DNA of 64,000 nt from Cymbidium sinense. Lineage: Eukaryota; Streptophyta; Magnoliopsida; Asparagales; Orchidaceae. Below the pieces are notes generated by a model. The model did no database searches, was not told where the DNA came from, and worked only from the letters and a program-made list of their open reading frames with translations. A program made the position numbers and the translations under genes. Where the stretch lies: the NCBI GenBank assembly GCA_021442155.1, contig CM038229.1:98681271-98745270 (forward strand), given 5' to 3'. Shown here piece after piece: positions 20,327 through 33,480 of the stretch. Numbering within the stretch: the first letter of the stretch is position 1; every line of letters starts with the position of its first letter.

Positions 20327-22545
20327 CTCTCTTTAATATATGGTATATATAACTCTTTAATATATGGAAGTGGTTATGTAATAAACATATGGAAAGTATA
20401 TTAGATAACCAATAATCTCCTCTAATAAGAAGTTTATAATCTAGTTCAACTTTTTTTATACCCACAATATTTTATGATTGATTATCCTTCTCGATCATGA
20501 GAGAACTTTTGGTTAAATCTAGTCATTAAACTCTAAGAAAATAAATCAGAAAAATATATTCAATTTGCTTAAAATGAGTGATTAAAAAATGATGGAAAAA
20601 CTCAACTAAGATATCATAATTTTATTATTTTGGGTCATCATAGACTCTAATCTATTTAGTAGAGATAAGAAACACAATTTGGCATAAAATCCTTAGTAAC
20701 AATTATAAGCTATATCATTAATTGTGGTCTATTTCAACAGTATGAAGTAGCAGTAGAGTTTTTGTAAAAGAAAATATTGTATGAAAAAATTATGATGGGT
20801 ATACATTTTTTTGTTTTAAAAAATCGAACCGTAACTTTCTCGCCGCCACAGGTAGTCTAGCTAAGCCAGGTCAAAAAATACAATTTTCCTACCACAAATT
20901 ATCAAAATGAACGCTTTGTTGCTACTCCCCAAATGCTAGCACCCTAGGCAAAATACCCTCCCAAACACACCCTAAGTTGATTTTATGAACCTAGAGTAGG
21001 GATAAACTCCAATTATACAGTACTATAACTCATGTAAAAGAGTGGGCTAATAGAGTGGTTTGCTGGAGGAACTTTAGTGGCACGACGTACTAAGTTGCGT
21101 CAGCCTTACAACAATTTCAACTATCGAATAGAATTCTAAGTTACTATTACTTCAACCTCAAATAGTATAGCACTTTTGAGGATAACTTTTATCGATGTTG
21201 TTCTCTCTTTCTTCATCTCAAAGTTAGAATATAACAAGATCTCGGTATTGTTCATTTGTTTTACGTAAAACCATCTTATGCTTGATGTCTCAAGAACTCA
21301 ACCAACCTATAATTTCATCAATGATAATAATAGATTAGAAGAATATCTTCCAAAAGACTCTACTTTTTTCTTGTAGATTCCTTCTTCTAATCAAAAGATC
21401 AAAGGTAAGAAGAAACTTCATGCAAAATCCTATATTTCATAAGAATATAAGTTAAATTCTTAAATGGTGGTCAGGTCATATAAATATTAACTATAATTAG
21501 TTTCTTCCAATATTTTTTTGCTAGGGCAATATGTTGTATCACTTTCTTATCTAAATTATTTTATTTATTTTTCTTTATTTTTATTTAGACTAAAGTTTCC
21601 ACTTTTATTTTTTTATTAATTCAATCGAGAAAGTAAGTGCAATAATTGTAATTATATAAAGCCTAAAACAATATATATATATATATATATATAATTCTCT
21701 CTTAATATATGGTATATATAACTCTTTAATATATGGAAGTGGTTATGTATTAAACATATGGAAAGTATATTAGATAACCAATATCTCCCTCTAATAAGAA
21801 CTTTATAATCTAGTTCAACTTTTTTTATACCCACAATATTTTATGATTGATTATCCTTCTCGATCATGAGAGAACTTTTGGTTAAATCTAGTCATTAAAC
21901 TCTAAGAAAATAAATAAAAAAATATATTCAATTTGCTTAAAATGAGTGATTAAAAATGATGGAAAAACTCAACTAAGATATCACAATTTTATTATTTTTG
22001 GTCATCATAGACTCTAATCTATTTAGTAGAGATAAGAAACACAATTTGGCATAAAATCCTTATTAACAATTATAAGCTATATCATTAATTAAGGGTCTAT
22101 TTCAGCAACAGTTGTATGAAGTAGGTAGAGTTTAAAAAGAAAATATTGTATGAAAAAATTATGATGGGTATACATTTTTTTATTTTAAAAAAATCAAACC
22201 GTAACTTTCGCCACTTGTGGGCTAGCTAAGCCAGGTTGAAAATACAATTTTTCCACCACAAATTCCTCAAAACACAGTCGTCCCAGTTTTATTGCTACTC
22301 CCCAAATGCCAGTAGTAACCACTACCCTCCCAAACACACCCTAAGTTGGTTTTATGAACCTAGAGTATATGTTTGTTAAAGGCTAATTTCAAGGTGGTCT
22401 TAGTTAAAAGATGGCTTCATATCTTAAGGGATAAACTCTAATTATACAATATTATAACTCATGTAAAAGAGTTGGCTAATAGAGTGGTTAGCAGGAGGAA
22501 CTTTAGTGGCTCTGGTGTTACTAAGTTGCAGTCAGTTACAATTTT

Positions 22546-23025
22546 TTACAATTTTAAGTGTGATTTTTCTTTGTCACCTATGTGTAAAAGAAAAGTGAGT
22601 GACCCTAGACTGAGTGAAGTGTGGAATTGCTAGAGAGGCTTGAGTGAAAAGTGATTTATATAATCCTTCTCAATTTTTTCATTGTGGATTTCTTGGTGTT
22701 TTTATGGTTTTCCCTTTTTTAGATTTTCCACTTAAATTCTAGAATTCTTCTAGCTTTTTTTATTTTGTAGTTTCATTATGAGTTTTCTTTAGTATTCTTG
22801 ACCCTTATTTCTCCCAACATATTAGCAATCCAATGTAAAGGATGGTTAGATAGTTACTTTAAGCTTGAAGCATTTATTTTTTTAAAGTTTTTTTACAAAG
22901 GTTTATATTTAAATTGAGTTCCTTTTGTATTATTTTAATACATCAACATTAGAATTGAGCTTAGAATAGTTTGCTTTAAAGTTTAAGAATACTTTTATGA
23001 TACTGAGATCCACACATATTAAAAT
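22546..23025. other. Spacer between tandem array and LTR cluster
   Basis: T-rich sequence with no coding or repeat feature that I recognise. Confidence 0.4.
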
Positions 23026-24369
23026 TGAGGTTTACACTGTGGGCTCCAAAATTTGCCACGACCTCGATTGAGAGAGTGATTTAAATGTTGATCAAACTTT
23101 CAAAAGGTAGATGAAATAGTAGATAAGACACTCAGATTTCACCCTCATTTTATGAGGACTTTAGATATGGTTCCAAGTTTCCTATAAATGCAAGCACCTA
23201 TAGTTAATTACCCCTCTCAATGTTAAGAGAACTTTTGATTAAGGCTAGTTAGATCGCTAATTGCTTAGCGTATAATAAGATGTGGAGTTTTGAAATTGTG
23301 AATTTATGAAAGTCATCATTTTAGCTTAAAGTAGAAGGTTGGGGAATGATGACACGCTCGATCAAGATCCCATGGTTCCATCATCCGCTATCGGTCTCTA
23401 GTCTACTTAGTCGAGGGTAGTGACTCAACCGATCGAAGGATATTTGTTAGCGACCATGGGTTGCATCCAATAAAATCATAAAGGCCTAGGATGGTGTTTG
23501 TCAAGGAGACATGCTTAAGTCTACCTTAACGACAAAGGGCTTTTTTGCTCTATCAAGTGCACCCTATAATTCACAACTCAAGCAGCCAATGGGAGCATAT
23601 ATAGCAGACCGCAATATAATTATGTCATTTGGAGGCAACCATTCGAGGACTCATAATCGATTATATGTGAAGCACCTGGCTAAGCCAATGTAAGGATATT
23701 CACCCTTACTAGCATGAGATTGCTTGAGAATGAACATAGTAGAATACTTGGTTTGAATTTGACTCCTTTGTGAGCTAGAGTTTTCTTAATACCTACGATA
23801 AATAATTGTGGAAGGTGGATTTTAGCTTTAAGTTTTAGGTTGATGATTTTCATATAGTCATTTTGAGCTTAATAATTCATCGATTTCTCATTTGGATTGA
23901 TATTTAATTTATATTAATTTGATTTGAAATTGAATCACATTTTGATGAAAGTATCCTCTAGCGATATCTTCAATCAACCATCACTAGGTGTATGTTTTAT
24001 TTTGCTATTTCGGATCCTATCGACTCTATTAACTTAATAGTAGAGGATTAGTACTATCATATGATAGAATAAGCTTCTAGATATTTAATAAGTTGAAAAT
24101 TTTATAATATTATTATTAGATTTTTAAGTTTTATTAACCCAACCCTCCTAAACCTAAATAAGAATCAACCCAGTAGATCCTCAACACTAAGTTTAAGCAT
24201 TCAAAGATAGTGGCGGCCCATATGGGTTATTCAATTTAATATTGATTTAACTTTAGGCGATTTGAGTAATGTTGCTCATTTTGATTGAATTTTATTGCAA
24301 ATTTAGGATTTTAAATGAAATTTTGAGAGTATTTCAATAGCCTCGACATCTACAATGGGGCCTATCCAT

Positions 24370-25095
24370 CATGCCAAGAAAGATGTAGTGGTGTAAACAC
24401 CATGGTCGAATCGTTATCCCACCATGCCAAGAAAGGCATGTATGAGTCTTTAAAGCACTTGCATGTAACACATATTTTCCTACCATGCCATGAAAGGCGT
24501 ACAGATACTTATATACTTATAATGTCAAGTTAAAAAATAATTTTATAATTGTGGTTGCATTTATATTAAGTTGTTTAGGCTTCTGTTGATGTAAAGTTTG
24601 ACAACATTTCAAAGATCCCTGTCGTCGTAGGTCGCCTTGGGCATGTGGGCCTTCCCACCATGCCAATAAAGGCATGTATATGTGGTATAAATATCACGGT
24701 CGAATGCACCTTCTCACCATGCCAAGAAAGGTATGTATGAGGTTGGAGTGAAACGATTTCTCCCACGCCAAGAAAGGCGCAGTCGGTACTTATACACATG
24801 TAATGTTAGTTTAAACAATAATTTTATATTGTGGCCTAGCTTTATGTGAAAATTTGACAAGATTTCAAGAAGATCCGACATCGTCCGTGATAGGAGACTA
24901 CGGTATCTTTGCCCACCACGCCAAGAAAGGTATGTATGAGTGGCATAAACCACGTAGCCCCTTCCCACAATGCCAAGAAATGCATGTATGGGGCTCTAAG
25001 GTATCTACTTGAAACACATTTTACTAAGAAAGATGTGTATGAGTACTTATACACTAATAAGCAAGACTTTTCCTCACTCATCAAGAAAGATGCCT
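24370..25095. repeat. Array of short hairpin repeats (CATGCC-AAGAAA-GGCATG type)
   Basis: At least eight copies of an inverted repeat with a loop usually AAGAAA occur at about 24,370, 24,423, 24,484, 24,659, 24,718, 24,764, 24,917 and 24,969, with weaker ones near 25,025 and 25,081. They are usually preceded by CCCAC or CACC and followed by TATGAGT. The best copies pair perfectly (24,423, 24,659); the 24,764 copy changes to CGCC/GGCG and still pairs. Larger ~300 bp units also repeat. Confidence 0.75.
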
Positions 25096-25415
25096 ACGAG
25101 TACTTATATTTTAACACAAACCGGGCAAGCACCTGCGCGAGTGTGGGAGAGCATGGTTGCGGCGAAAGAATCGGAGGGTGTCACGCCAACAGAGGGTGCG
25201 CATTGCGCATCATGCGCATTACATGTATGTGAGAGCGGGACGCTCGCTCACCCACGAGAGTGACGGATGATCGCGACGCTCATGATGCTCGAGTGGCTGG
25301 CGCGGAGGCGAGATAGCGTTGAGCTGCAAGCATATGGGAGATGAGAAAGGAGCTGGCGGGATGGTCGCAAGAGTTTTGGGTGCGTGTGTGAATTAGGGTT
25401 TTGGGATAAAAGGGG

Positions 25416-25424
25416 TATTTATAT
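25416..25424 (-). promoter_or_regulatory. LTR TATA box
   Basis: Minus-strand CATATAAATACCCC, followed about 20 bp downstream by AACCCTAA (25,393-25,400), a telo-box type motif common just after plant transcription starts, then the GC-rich leader. A good candidate core promoter for this LTR. Confidence 0.5.
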
Positions 25425-25960
25425 GAGATTTTATATTTAATTTTTTAATTAACTCTAATTTTGATTTTCACACCGATATTATTATATAAATAATATATAT
25501 GCCAATCTTAAGTTATTTTGATATTTTGGATGCAACCAGTCGTTTCATGATCGAAAGCCATTTGGTTCAAGTCGACGTTAAATTGGGTCAATTTTAGCTC
25601 TAATTTGTAATCGTCGCTCACCGCCGACATTCATAGTCTCGTCTGAATTGAGCGTGAATAATCTCATTCGATAGGTTTCAATATTTCTACACTAATGTCA
25701 TGATTAATTTTACGAACGGAGGTTGTTTGGGCATCATCGTGGCTTCCCGACCGATATGCACGTAGTTCTTTGACACCTCTTTGATCGGCCGACCGTCAAA
25801 TTATGCAATATGTATATTCCAATCAATTTCAATGTTCTAATGCGACAAGTCCGTTGATCGATCGAGATCATTTTAACTATTTTCGTGGGTGTATTTCAAC
25901 TCTAATTTAAGTGTCAAATTCACCTTGTCATACTTGACTTATGATGCGTGGAGGTCAACA

Positions 25961-26673
25961 TTCTTGACCATTATCGGGAAGGATGCTTAAACCACTTATC
26001 TCTATAGTAAAAGTCTAATTTTTTGAATGGACTCCCTAGTTATAATACAATATATATGTTATAAATAAGTAGGGTGTTTGATTATTTGTAATTTTCTTCA
26101 TTAACTTTCATGCTTTAAGCCTTATAAACTCTACATTTTCCTATGTATAGTTGATAGAGTATATGCATTTTGCACTTCATTTTATTTATTTGGATTCTTA
26201 TCATATTTTAGAAATTTTCAACTCAATATATCTATGTATAAAATTGATTTTAAAATTTGAAATGTGGTAAGCTCGATTGCCTAGTATTTTATTCTTAGCA
26301 TAGAATGATGCATTTGTTTGACTATGCTTGGATTAATAAATTTATGAATATCATTTTATTCACATAATTATTTGTTAACACATAGGTCTTATATATGAAA
26401 CAAAATATTTGAGATATGGAGGATTTGATTAGAAGATTTTATAAAGTGGATGTTGTTAAGTCTACTAGACATTAATAAGCATAAAATGTTAGTGAATTAG
26501 TTGTGTTTAAACGATATTTTGTGTCTAAATAATATTAAAATGTGTTGTTTTCAATTTATTTATGATATTTTTACATGATATTTCTAATTAAAGTGCAAAG
26601 GACTATTAAGTTTTAGGACTAATGCCTTGAGTGAGAGATAAAAAAGGCGATAAGCGAAAAATTGGCACCGCCA
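25961..26673 (-). mobile_element. Short internal remnant between two LTR-like blocks, with candidate PBS
   Basis: About 0.7 kb of non-coding DNA between the two minus-oriented LTR-like blocks. Directly next to the terminus of the upper block (minus strand CCCACA) comes TGGCGGTGCCAATTTT, which starts TGGCG like many plant Gypsy primer-binding sites. No gag or pol text is left. Confidence 0.45.
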
Positions 26674-29518
26674 TGTGGGCACCAAAAATTCAGACCTCTC
26701 AAGAGAATATAATTTAATGTCGATCAAACTTTAAGAAGGCGGATGGAATAGTAGATAAGATACACCAGAGATTTCACCCTCATTTTGAGAGGACTTTAGA
26801 TCTTATAGGTTTCTATAGCAAGCACCTATTAATTACCTCCCAATGTTGAGAGAGAACTTTTGATTAAGGCTAATCATTAGATAATGCATAACATATAGTA
26901 GCAACATATGGAGTTTAAAATTTAAGCTTATGAAATTTATCATATTAAATTGAAGTGACGGGGGAATGATGACGCTCGATCAAGATCATACTCATCCGCT
27001 ATCATGGTCCCTAGATCACTTAATCGTAGTTGGCCCAACGATTGAAGAATCATCGAGCCATGCGTCCAAGAGAACCTTGCGACGGTAAGGTGAGGACAAG
27101 TTTAAGTCTACCTAGAGGGCTTTTTTTCCTTATCAAGTGCACCCTATGGTTTGCATCTCAAAGGGCAAAGCCATTGGAGACCATATGTGTTACAATCGTG
27201 ATCATAATATAATGATGCCATTTGACGCAACCACTCAATCGAAGACTCAGTTATAACCGCATCATATGTGGAGCCTACTAGCTAAATCACATGAGAGGAC
27301 ACGCCGTTCTTACAAGCAGAGATTGAAAACATAGAAATACACTTGACTTGACATTGGCTTCTTTGTGATTGAATTTTCTTAATTTGTCACCTTCAATAAA
27401 CAATTCAAAAGAAGAATTGAGTGGAGTTTGCTTTAAGTTTTTTATAGATTGAATTTCATTTAAAATTTATAGCTTAATGACATATTAGATTTCACATTTG
27501 AATTGATACTTAATTTGAGTTATTTTGATCTGAAATTGTAATTACATTTTGATGAACGTATTTTCTCGGTTGAAATTTTCATTCAACATCATCATCGGTA
27601 GATGTATTATTTTCTGTTCGAGATCCAATCGACTCTAGTAATTTAATAATAGGATCGATTATCATATGATAAAATTAGCTTCTTAGATATTTTACTAAGT
27701 TAAAATTCTTATAATATTATTAATGGATTTTTAGCATTTGTTAATCGGTCGGCCCTAAGACCCAAACGGAATCAACTGCGATCCTCATACACTAAGTTTA
27801 AGCATTCACATAGTGTCGCCCATGAAGGTGTATTTTTAGATCACTTGCATAATTTTAAGGCATTGAATTTGAGTTTTAATCATGCCTTATGATACATGTA
27901 AAACTCATCACATTAAGTCATATGCATGTATTTTAATTCCAAAAATTTAGGCATGCAATTACCTTATAATGTGTGCACTACTTGTTCCATTTAAAGATTT
28001 ATACTTATTTTCATGCATTCGCCATCATGAATTCAAATGTAAGGCCACTTCAAGATGGTTTATTAAGCATTATGTTCGCTTATATGATGTGTTTGAATCA
28101 TGCGTTACATATTTTTTTTTCTTCAATCATTTGAAGTAATAACTATCTTTTCACATTTAGTTCATAATTCATTGAATTTATAAGTTTTGATGAAGCTTGA
28201 TTTATTCTTATTGTTGAGCTTCCAATTCTTCACAAGTTCATCATGTTTAGTATTAATTTTCATTCATGGAAAACTTTGCATCTTCTTTATGCTTGCTCAT
28301 ATGTATCAAACTTTTAGTTCTTTCAAAGAAAATGTAAGTATTATCGAATGTTTATCGAAAGATCACATGTAAGGCATATAGTGAATGTAGAGCTCATTAT
28401 AAGCTTCTCTTTCTCCCTTCTTTATTCCTTCAGCTCTTCTTAATAATTCTAAAGAGAGCTATAACAAAGTCTAATCATTCATTTAATAGCTTTATTTGCA
28501 TCATATGAAAAGCTATCAAGTCATTTTTTCTTGCAAGCGACCCATCAAGCCCTCTAATAAATCACCTTCAAATCTAACTTGAGCTTTATTTTCATGTGGG
28601 AGATGAACTTCAAGCATAGTATCTTTTATATGTTTTGTATAAGTTGAGTCATGCTCACATTTGAATCAAGTTTATATAATTATTTGAATACAATACAACC
28701 CAAATATTCATTGAATTCATCATTTGAGAGGTGTAGAATCTCTTGTAAGACTTACTTTGCATTTCTTTTGGTTTAATGCCAAGTTCTCAAATCCATAATA
28801 AGTTTCATTTCTACTCATGATGAGCTATTAAGTTGCATTATAAATATCATTTGAATTTGCTTATTGTGCTTGATTTTTCTTATTTTGATGTTTTAGAAGT
28901 CTTATATTCAACTTTAATTTTGATTTGATATTTAATTTTAAGTTGACAAATCGCTAAATTTCATCACTCCCTGTCATCCTGCATAGGGGTTGCATCGGGA
29001 TTATTTTTACCTACCCACCATGCTCTTCTAAGTGCACGGTATCTTGTGACACCAAGGTCATAGTCTTCAATCTCACCATGCTCTCTTAGTGAGTCTTTAA
29101 ATATCTAAATAAAATAAAATATACATACTTTTTTTGAATGTTGATTTAACTTTGATTTATTATTTCCATTTAAGTTGAGTTTAAGCTTATTAGTATTTTC
29201 ATTTGATTCTCTTTAAGCTTCATGTTAGTCCAAATTTGACTCTCGATGTCCTCGCATGTAGGTCGCATTAAGTCTATTAGGCATTCTGCCAACTCCAGAG
29301 CATAACTGTGTCTCGTGACACTATGATCGTCTTCTACCCGTAGCTTTATTGAGTGTAACGGGTCTTCAAACACCTTCATAAAGTTATAATTCAGTTTTAC
29401 TCCACCCCAAACATCATACTTGTGGCCATTGATGCCATAATATCTCCAATCCCAAGCTCAATATCAGGAAAAGGTGTAAGAGGTCCATCATTAAAACCAG
29501 AGGACATCCATTTAGAAA
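26674..29518 (-). mobile_element. LTR-like block, minus orientation, truncated at the high end
   Basis: Begins TGTGGGCACC and repeats the ~1.1 kb conserved block (26,674-27,835). It then differs from its neighbours for about 1.1 kb, and at 28,980-29,360 has text related to the hairpin zone (CACCATGCTC, CATGTAGGTCGC). It ends where the next element's LTR begins at 29,519. Confidence 0.55.
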
Positions 29519-31923
29519 TGTGGCTCTAAAATTTGCACCACCCTCACATTGAAGAGAGTATGATTTAAGTGTCCGTGAAATTTTAAAAAGTAGATGAAAT
29601 AGTAGATAACCTGAGATTTCATCCTCATTTTATGAGGACTTTAGATTTAGTTCGGTTTCTTATAGGTGCAAGCACTTATAGTTAATTATCACTCTTAATA
29701 TTAAGAGAAACTTTCAATTACGTTGTTAGGTTGGTTGGGAGAATGATGGTTTGATCTAGATTCAATGGTTGATCCAAGCTGCGCCCCTAGTCTACTTAGT
29801 CAAAGGAGGTAGTTAACCCAACTTGACCAAGGATCCCATGGGTTGTCAATCCTTGTAGACTTGGGGTGGTGTTTGTCTAAAGAGATAAGTTTAAGTCCAC
29901 CTTAGTTGACACATGGCTTTTTGTCTTATCTACTATGATTCACATCTCAAGGTACAAAGTCATTGGGAGCATACTACAATCATGATCAATATAACGGTGC
30001 CATTTGGCAATCACCGATGAGGACTCGTAATCGCATCATATGTGGAGCCTAAAACCACCAGCAGAGGACACGCCATGTCCTTCTGGCATGAGATTGATTG
30101 AGAGTGAATATAAAAATATATTTGATTTGAAATTAGCTCTTTTGTGAGCTAGAGTTTTCTTTATTTATCACCTTCAACAAATTATTACGGAAGGTGGATT
30201 GAGTTATATTTTGCTTTAAGTTTTTAAAGATTGAATTTCATTTAACTATTTAGAGCTTAGAAATATATTAGATTTCACATTTGTATTGATACTCAATTTA
30301 ATTTAGTTTAATATGAAATTAAAATCACATTTTGATGGAAGTATCCCATCCGGTTGAAATATCTATTCAACACGACCATCATTGGGGTGAATGTATTATT
30401 TTAGATCTCGAATTCTAATAATTTAATAATAGAGGATCGATCTACTATCATGATAGAATTAGCTTCTATATTTTAATAAGTTAAGATTCTTATAATATTA
30501 TTAGATTTTTAGGTTTTGTTAACTGAGGCCCTAAGACCAAATTACAACCCAAGCGATCCTCGACACTAAGTTTAAGCATTGGTAGTGTGGGCCCATGCGG
30601 GTGTATTTAAGAATGCTTGCATAATTTTAAGGCATTGAATTTGAGTTTTAATCGTACTTCAAAATATGTGCAAGAGTTCAATTGATGCCTTAATTATTTT
30701 GCATGCGATTGTATGGTGGATTTATTTGGAATTAAATTTATATTTGCACTCAAAATATTATATCGTTGTTGCATTAAACTTATTTGTTGAATCTCTAAAT
30801 TTGAATAGTTGATTCATGTTAATGAACAATCAAAATTTTGTGAGATTTACTTAGCTTCATCTGTTTTAACATGTTCGATACATGTCAAAGCATAACTCAT
30901 TTATTCATTGAAAAACCCTTCTTATGTTGGTTAACAAGCTATTCGGGTTTACCAAAAATCTTTGTTCATACTTCTTAATTAAAATGTGCTATGAATTCCA
31001 TTTTAAAGCTTTCTTTGCTTTTACCCATTAGATGTTCTATATATCAATTTCATCGTTAAGTGAATTAAGTATAGTGTAAGTCCTTGTAAGTCCTCTTATG
31101 AATTTCATCTAGATTTTATTAGTTTTGAAGATAAACACTTAGCTATGTCAAAATCTCATTGCATTTCAAATTTAATTTTAAATGTAAGATTTTAATGGTT
31201 CTTTTAAAGGCTACATTCATGATCATGAGTTGCCTAATTGAATTTGTGCTTATTAGAAAGCTATCAAATTTCTTGCAAACCTTATTCTTAATTTGAAATT
31301 GGATATTTAGATTTACGATCAATCATTTGTCATTTAATATTCAATTAAGATCCTTACTTCATTTGACATCAAATGTGATTATTCAAGTGTTCAATTGATA
31401 TTATTCATATTGATTACTTGTTCATAAATTTAACACTTTAAATATTCAAAGAGAGGCTTGTCATAGTTGCAATAGGTGGAAACCGGTGACAGATTGCCCA
31501 TATCTTGTAGAATATGATAACTTATATTAATTTGATTTGAAATAACAATCAAAGCTTTATTCATATAAGAAGACTTCAAATCGATGGATTTACCTTTAAC
31601 TCTATATCAAGTTTCATATTTATTTAATAACTAGACTTCAAATTTATCATGAGTCACTTGTGATTTTAATATTAGCCTCTCTAAGTTTCAACTAAAGCTT
31701 GTTTAGTTTTGAGGAGTTTGAAGAAAAGAGAACCCAATTTACCATGGAATTTAGTTTTAACGAGAATGGGTCCCATATTGACTCTTTCCATCTCTATAAA
31801 TGAGGCTAAGGAGAGGATCCTTGACTTCATATCATTTGCTTGGGTTAAGAGGATTTGAAAAAGAGAGAGGATTATGGCTCAAAGCTTGGACGGACTTTCA
31901 ACTTGCTTAAACTTTTGTAAGCA
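29519..31923 (-). mobile_element. 3' LTR of the minus-strand Ty3/Gypsy element (2.4 kb)
   Basis: Bounded by TGTGGCTC at 29,519 and GTAAGCA at 31,921, so it has TG...CA ends. It aligns along its length with 59,678-62,011. Just outside the high end the minus strand is purine-rich (AAAAGAAGAAATGAATAG, then TG), a plausible polypurine tract that fixes it as the 3' LTR of a minus-oriented element. Confidence 0.7.
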
Positions 31924-33480
31924 CTATTCATTTCTTCTTTTAATTTAATGCTTATTTCCACATTTACTTTGCATCTTTTTTATATAATTTGAGTTTAAAT
32001 GATTTCCATTTAAATTTGCTTAAGTCAATTTCAGGTCAAAGAAGATTGGTATAGGGTGCCACATCTAATAGTTAACCACATCGCATTTGATGAGGCATTA
32101 AAACATAAAGAAGCATATATACATATACACATATTCATACATTCCTACATATTTGAACTCATTTTTTTACACATTTGTAATGAATAACGAACGATCAACA
32201 AGCAGTAAATATTATCCTTTGCTTTCTACTTTGGCTTTGTATGAACTATGGAATTATTTCCTCCCTTGCTTTCTACTTTGGCGACTTGATGAGGAGATTG
32301 TATTTGATTTGTGCTTTGTGCTTGATCGATCATTTGAGAATAGATTGAAATATCACCCTACGCATATAAAGATTGATTTGATCGCTCGGATGAGAGTTTC
32401 TCATTATCTTGGTCTATCAATCGATAGAAAGATCACTTGGATCGGTTGCTTGTAGTCACTAAGCTGAACCGGTTTAAGATTGAAAATCTATCATCATTGG
32501 ACTAATGAGTAGGGCTCTTTCACCGCGACATGTTAAGTGAGGAGAGCGAACTGCCATTTATATGCTTATTGAGGACCTTTAGAACCTACTCGAGTGTTCG
32601 ACTTAAGTCGTGATGGGTTGGTGATTTGGTTATCTGAACGAACATGGGCTCTTTCATTCCTTTTCTTACGGCTTGTTGAATGAGGAAAGCATTCAACCAT
32701 TTGTTGGCTTATTGAGTTCGACCTTTAGAACCCATCCATGTCCTAGACTTTAGGATGTAGAGGTTGATATTTTTCCAACTCGTTAATTGAAGCATCCAAA
32801 ATTGGGAGTTCTTATGACTTTTTTTTAGAATTTGATAAATTTGGGAGATAAACTTTTGATATTTAGGCTATCTTTTCATGCATAGAAATAGATTTTTTTT
32901 GTTCCTTGCAAGAGCTACAACTTTAATAATAACAATTATAGATATATTTAAGGATCTCGCATAAAGCTCGATGTCAATTTGAATATATATACAAGAAGAT
33001 TTTCAGAGATGATTAACAACCTTGATAAAGAGCCTCCTAACAAGAGACTGTAGATTAGCTAAATGTATCATAAGTTTGAACATTTTCAATAAAATAAATG
33101 TAGCTCATTATCATTCATATTTATCGAGGATCTCTAAGCACCATGTCAACATAAATATATAAAATTGCCCTCTCTTGTAAGAGAAATTCTAAAGCACTTT
33201 AGAAGAGCTCCAAAATAATTTAAGAAAATGTATCGATTTGAGTTCATGAATTTGTTCTTAAGAGGGTTTTGACATGTAACATTGATTTAATCTATGTATA
33301 GAAATATAAAAATACCCCTATGTAAGAGGGGAATTTTCATAAAAATCTTTTTTAGTAGGTATATTTATTTAGGGATCTTGAAGCAGATGTCAACCTAAAT
33401 AAATATACTAAAAAATGCCCCCTTGTGGGGATTTTATTGTTCCTTGAGAATGTATTTATCTTGTATAATGCTTTTTCGTG
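31924..33480 (-). mobile_element. 3' non-coding region of the minus Gypsy element
   Basis: Lies between the integrase remnant and the 3' LTR. It is the reverse complement of 49,570-51,000 in the plus element (shared text such as CATCCTAAAGTCTACATGG). A long 3' non-coding stretch fits Tat/Athila-type elements. A 100-codon plus-strand open stretch at 32,153-32,455 has no match that I know and is probably chance. Confidence 0.65.

Larger units (their letters stand above)
23026..25960 (-). mobile_element. LTR-like block, minus orientation (relative of the 3.7 kb LTR)
   Basis: It is the reverse complement of the LTR at 37,359-41,059: the low end carries the LTR terminus (TGTGGGCTCC, near 23,039), the next ~1.1 kb is the conserved block, then a hairpin-repeat zone, a GC-rich stretch (25,100-25,380), a TATA box, and at the high end GGAGGTCAACA, the complement of the LTR start. 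It is about 0.75 kb shorter than the 37 kb copy. Confidence 0.65.

Noticed and set aside
24370..25095. CRISPR-like array
   Set aside because: Repeats are short, irregularly spaced and diverged, lie in a plant LTR, and there are no uniform spacers or cas genes.
32153..32455. 100-codon plus-strand frame as a captured gene
   Set aside because: Lies in the 3' non-coding region of the minus element, includes a short internal duplication, is absent as a frame from the plus element, and resembles no family.
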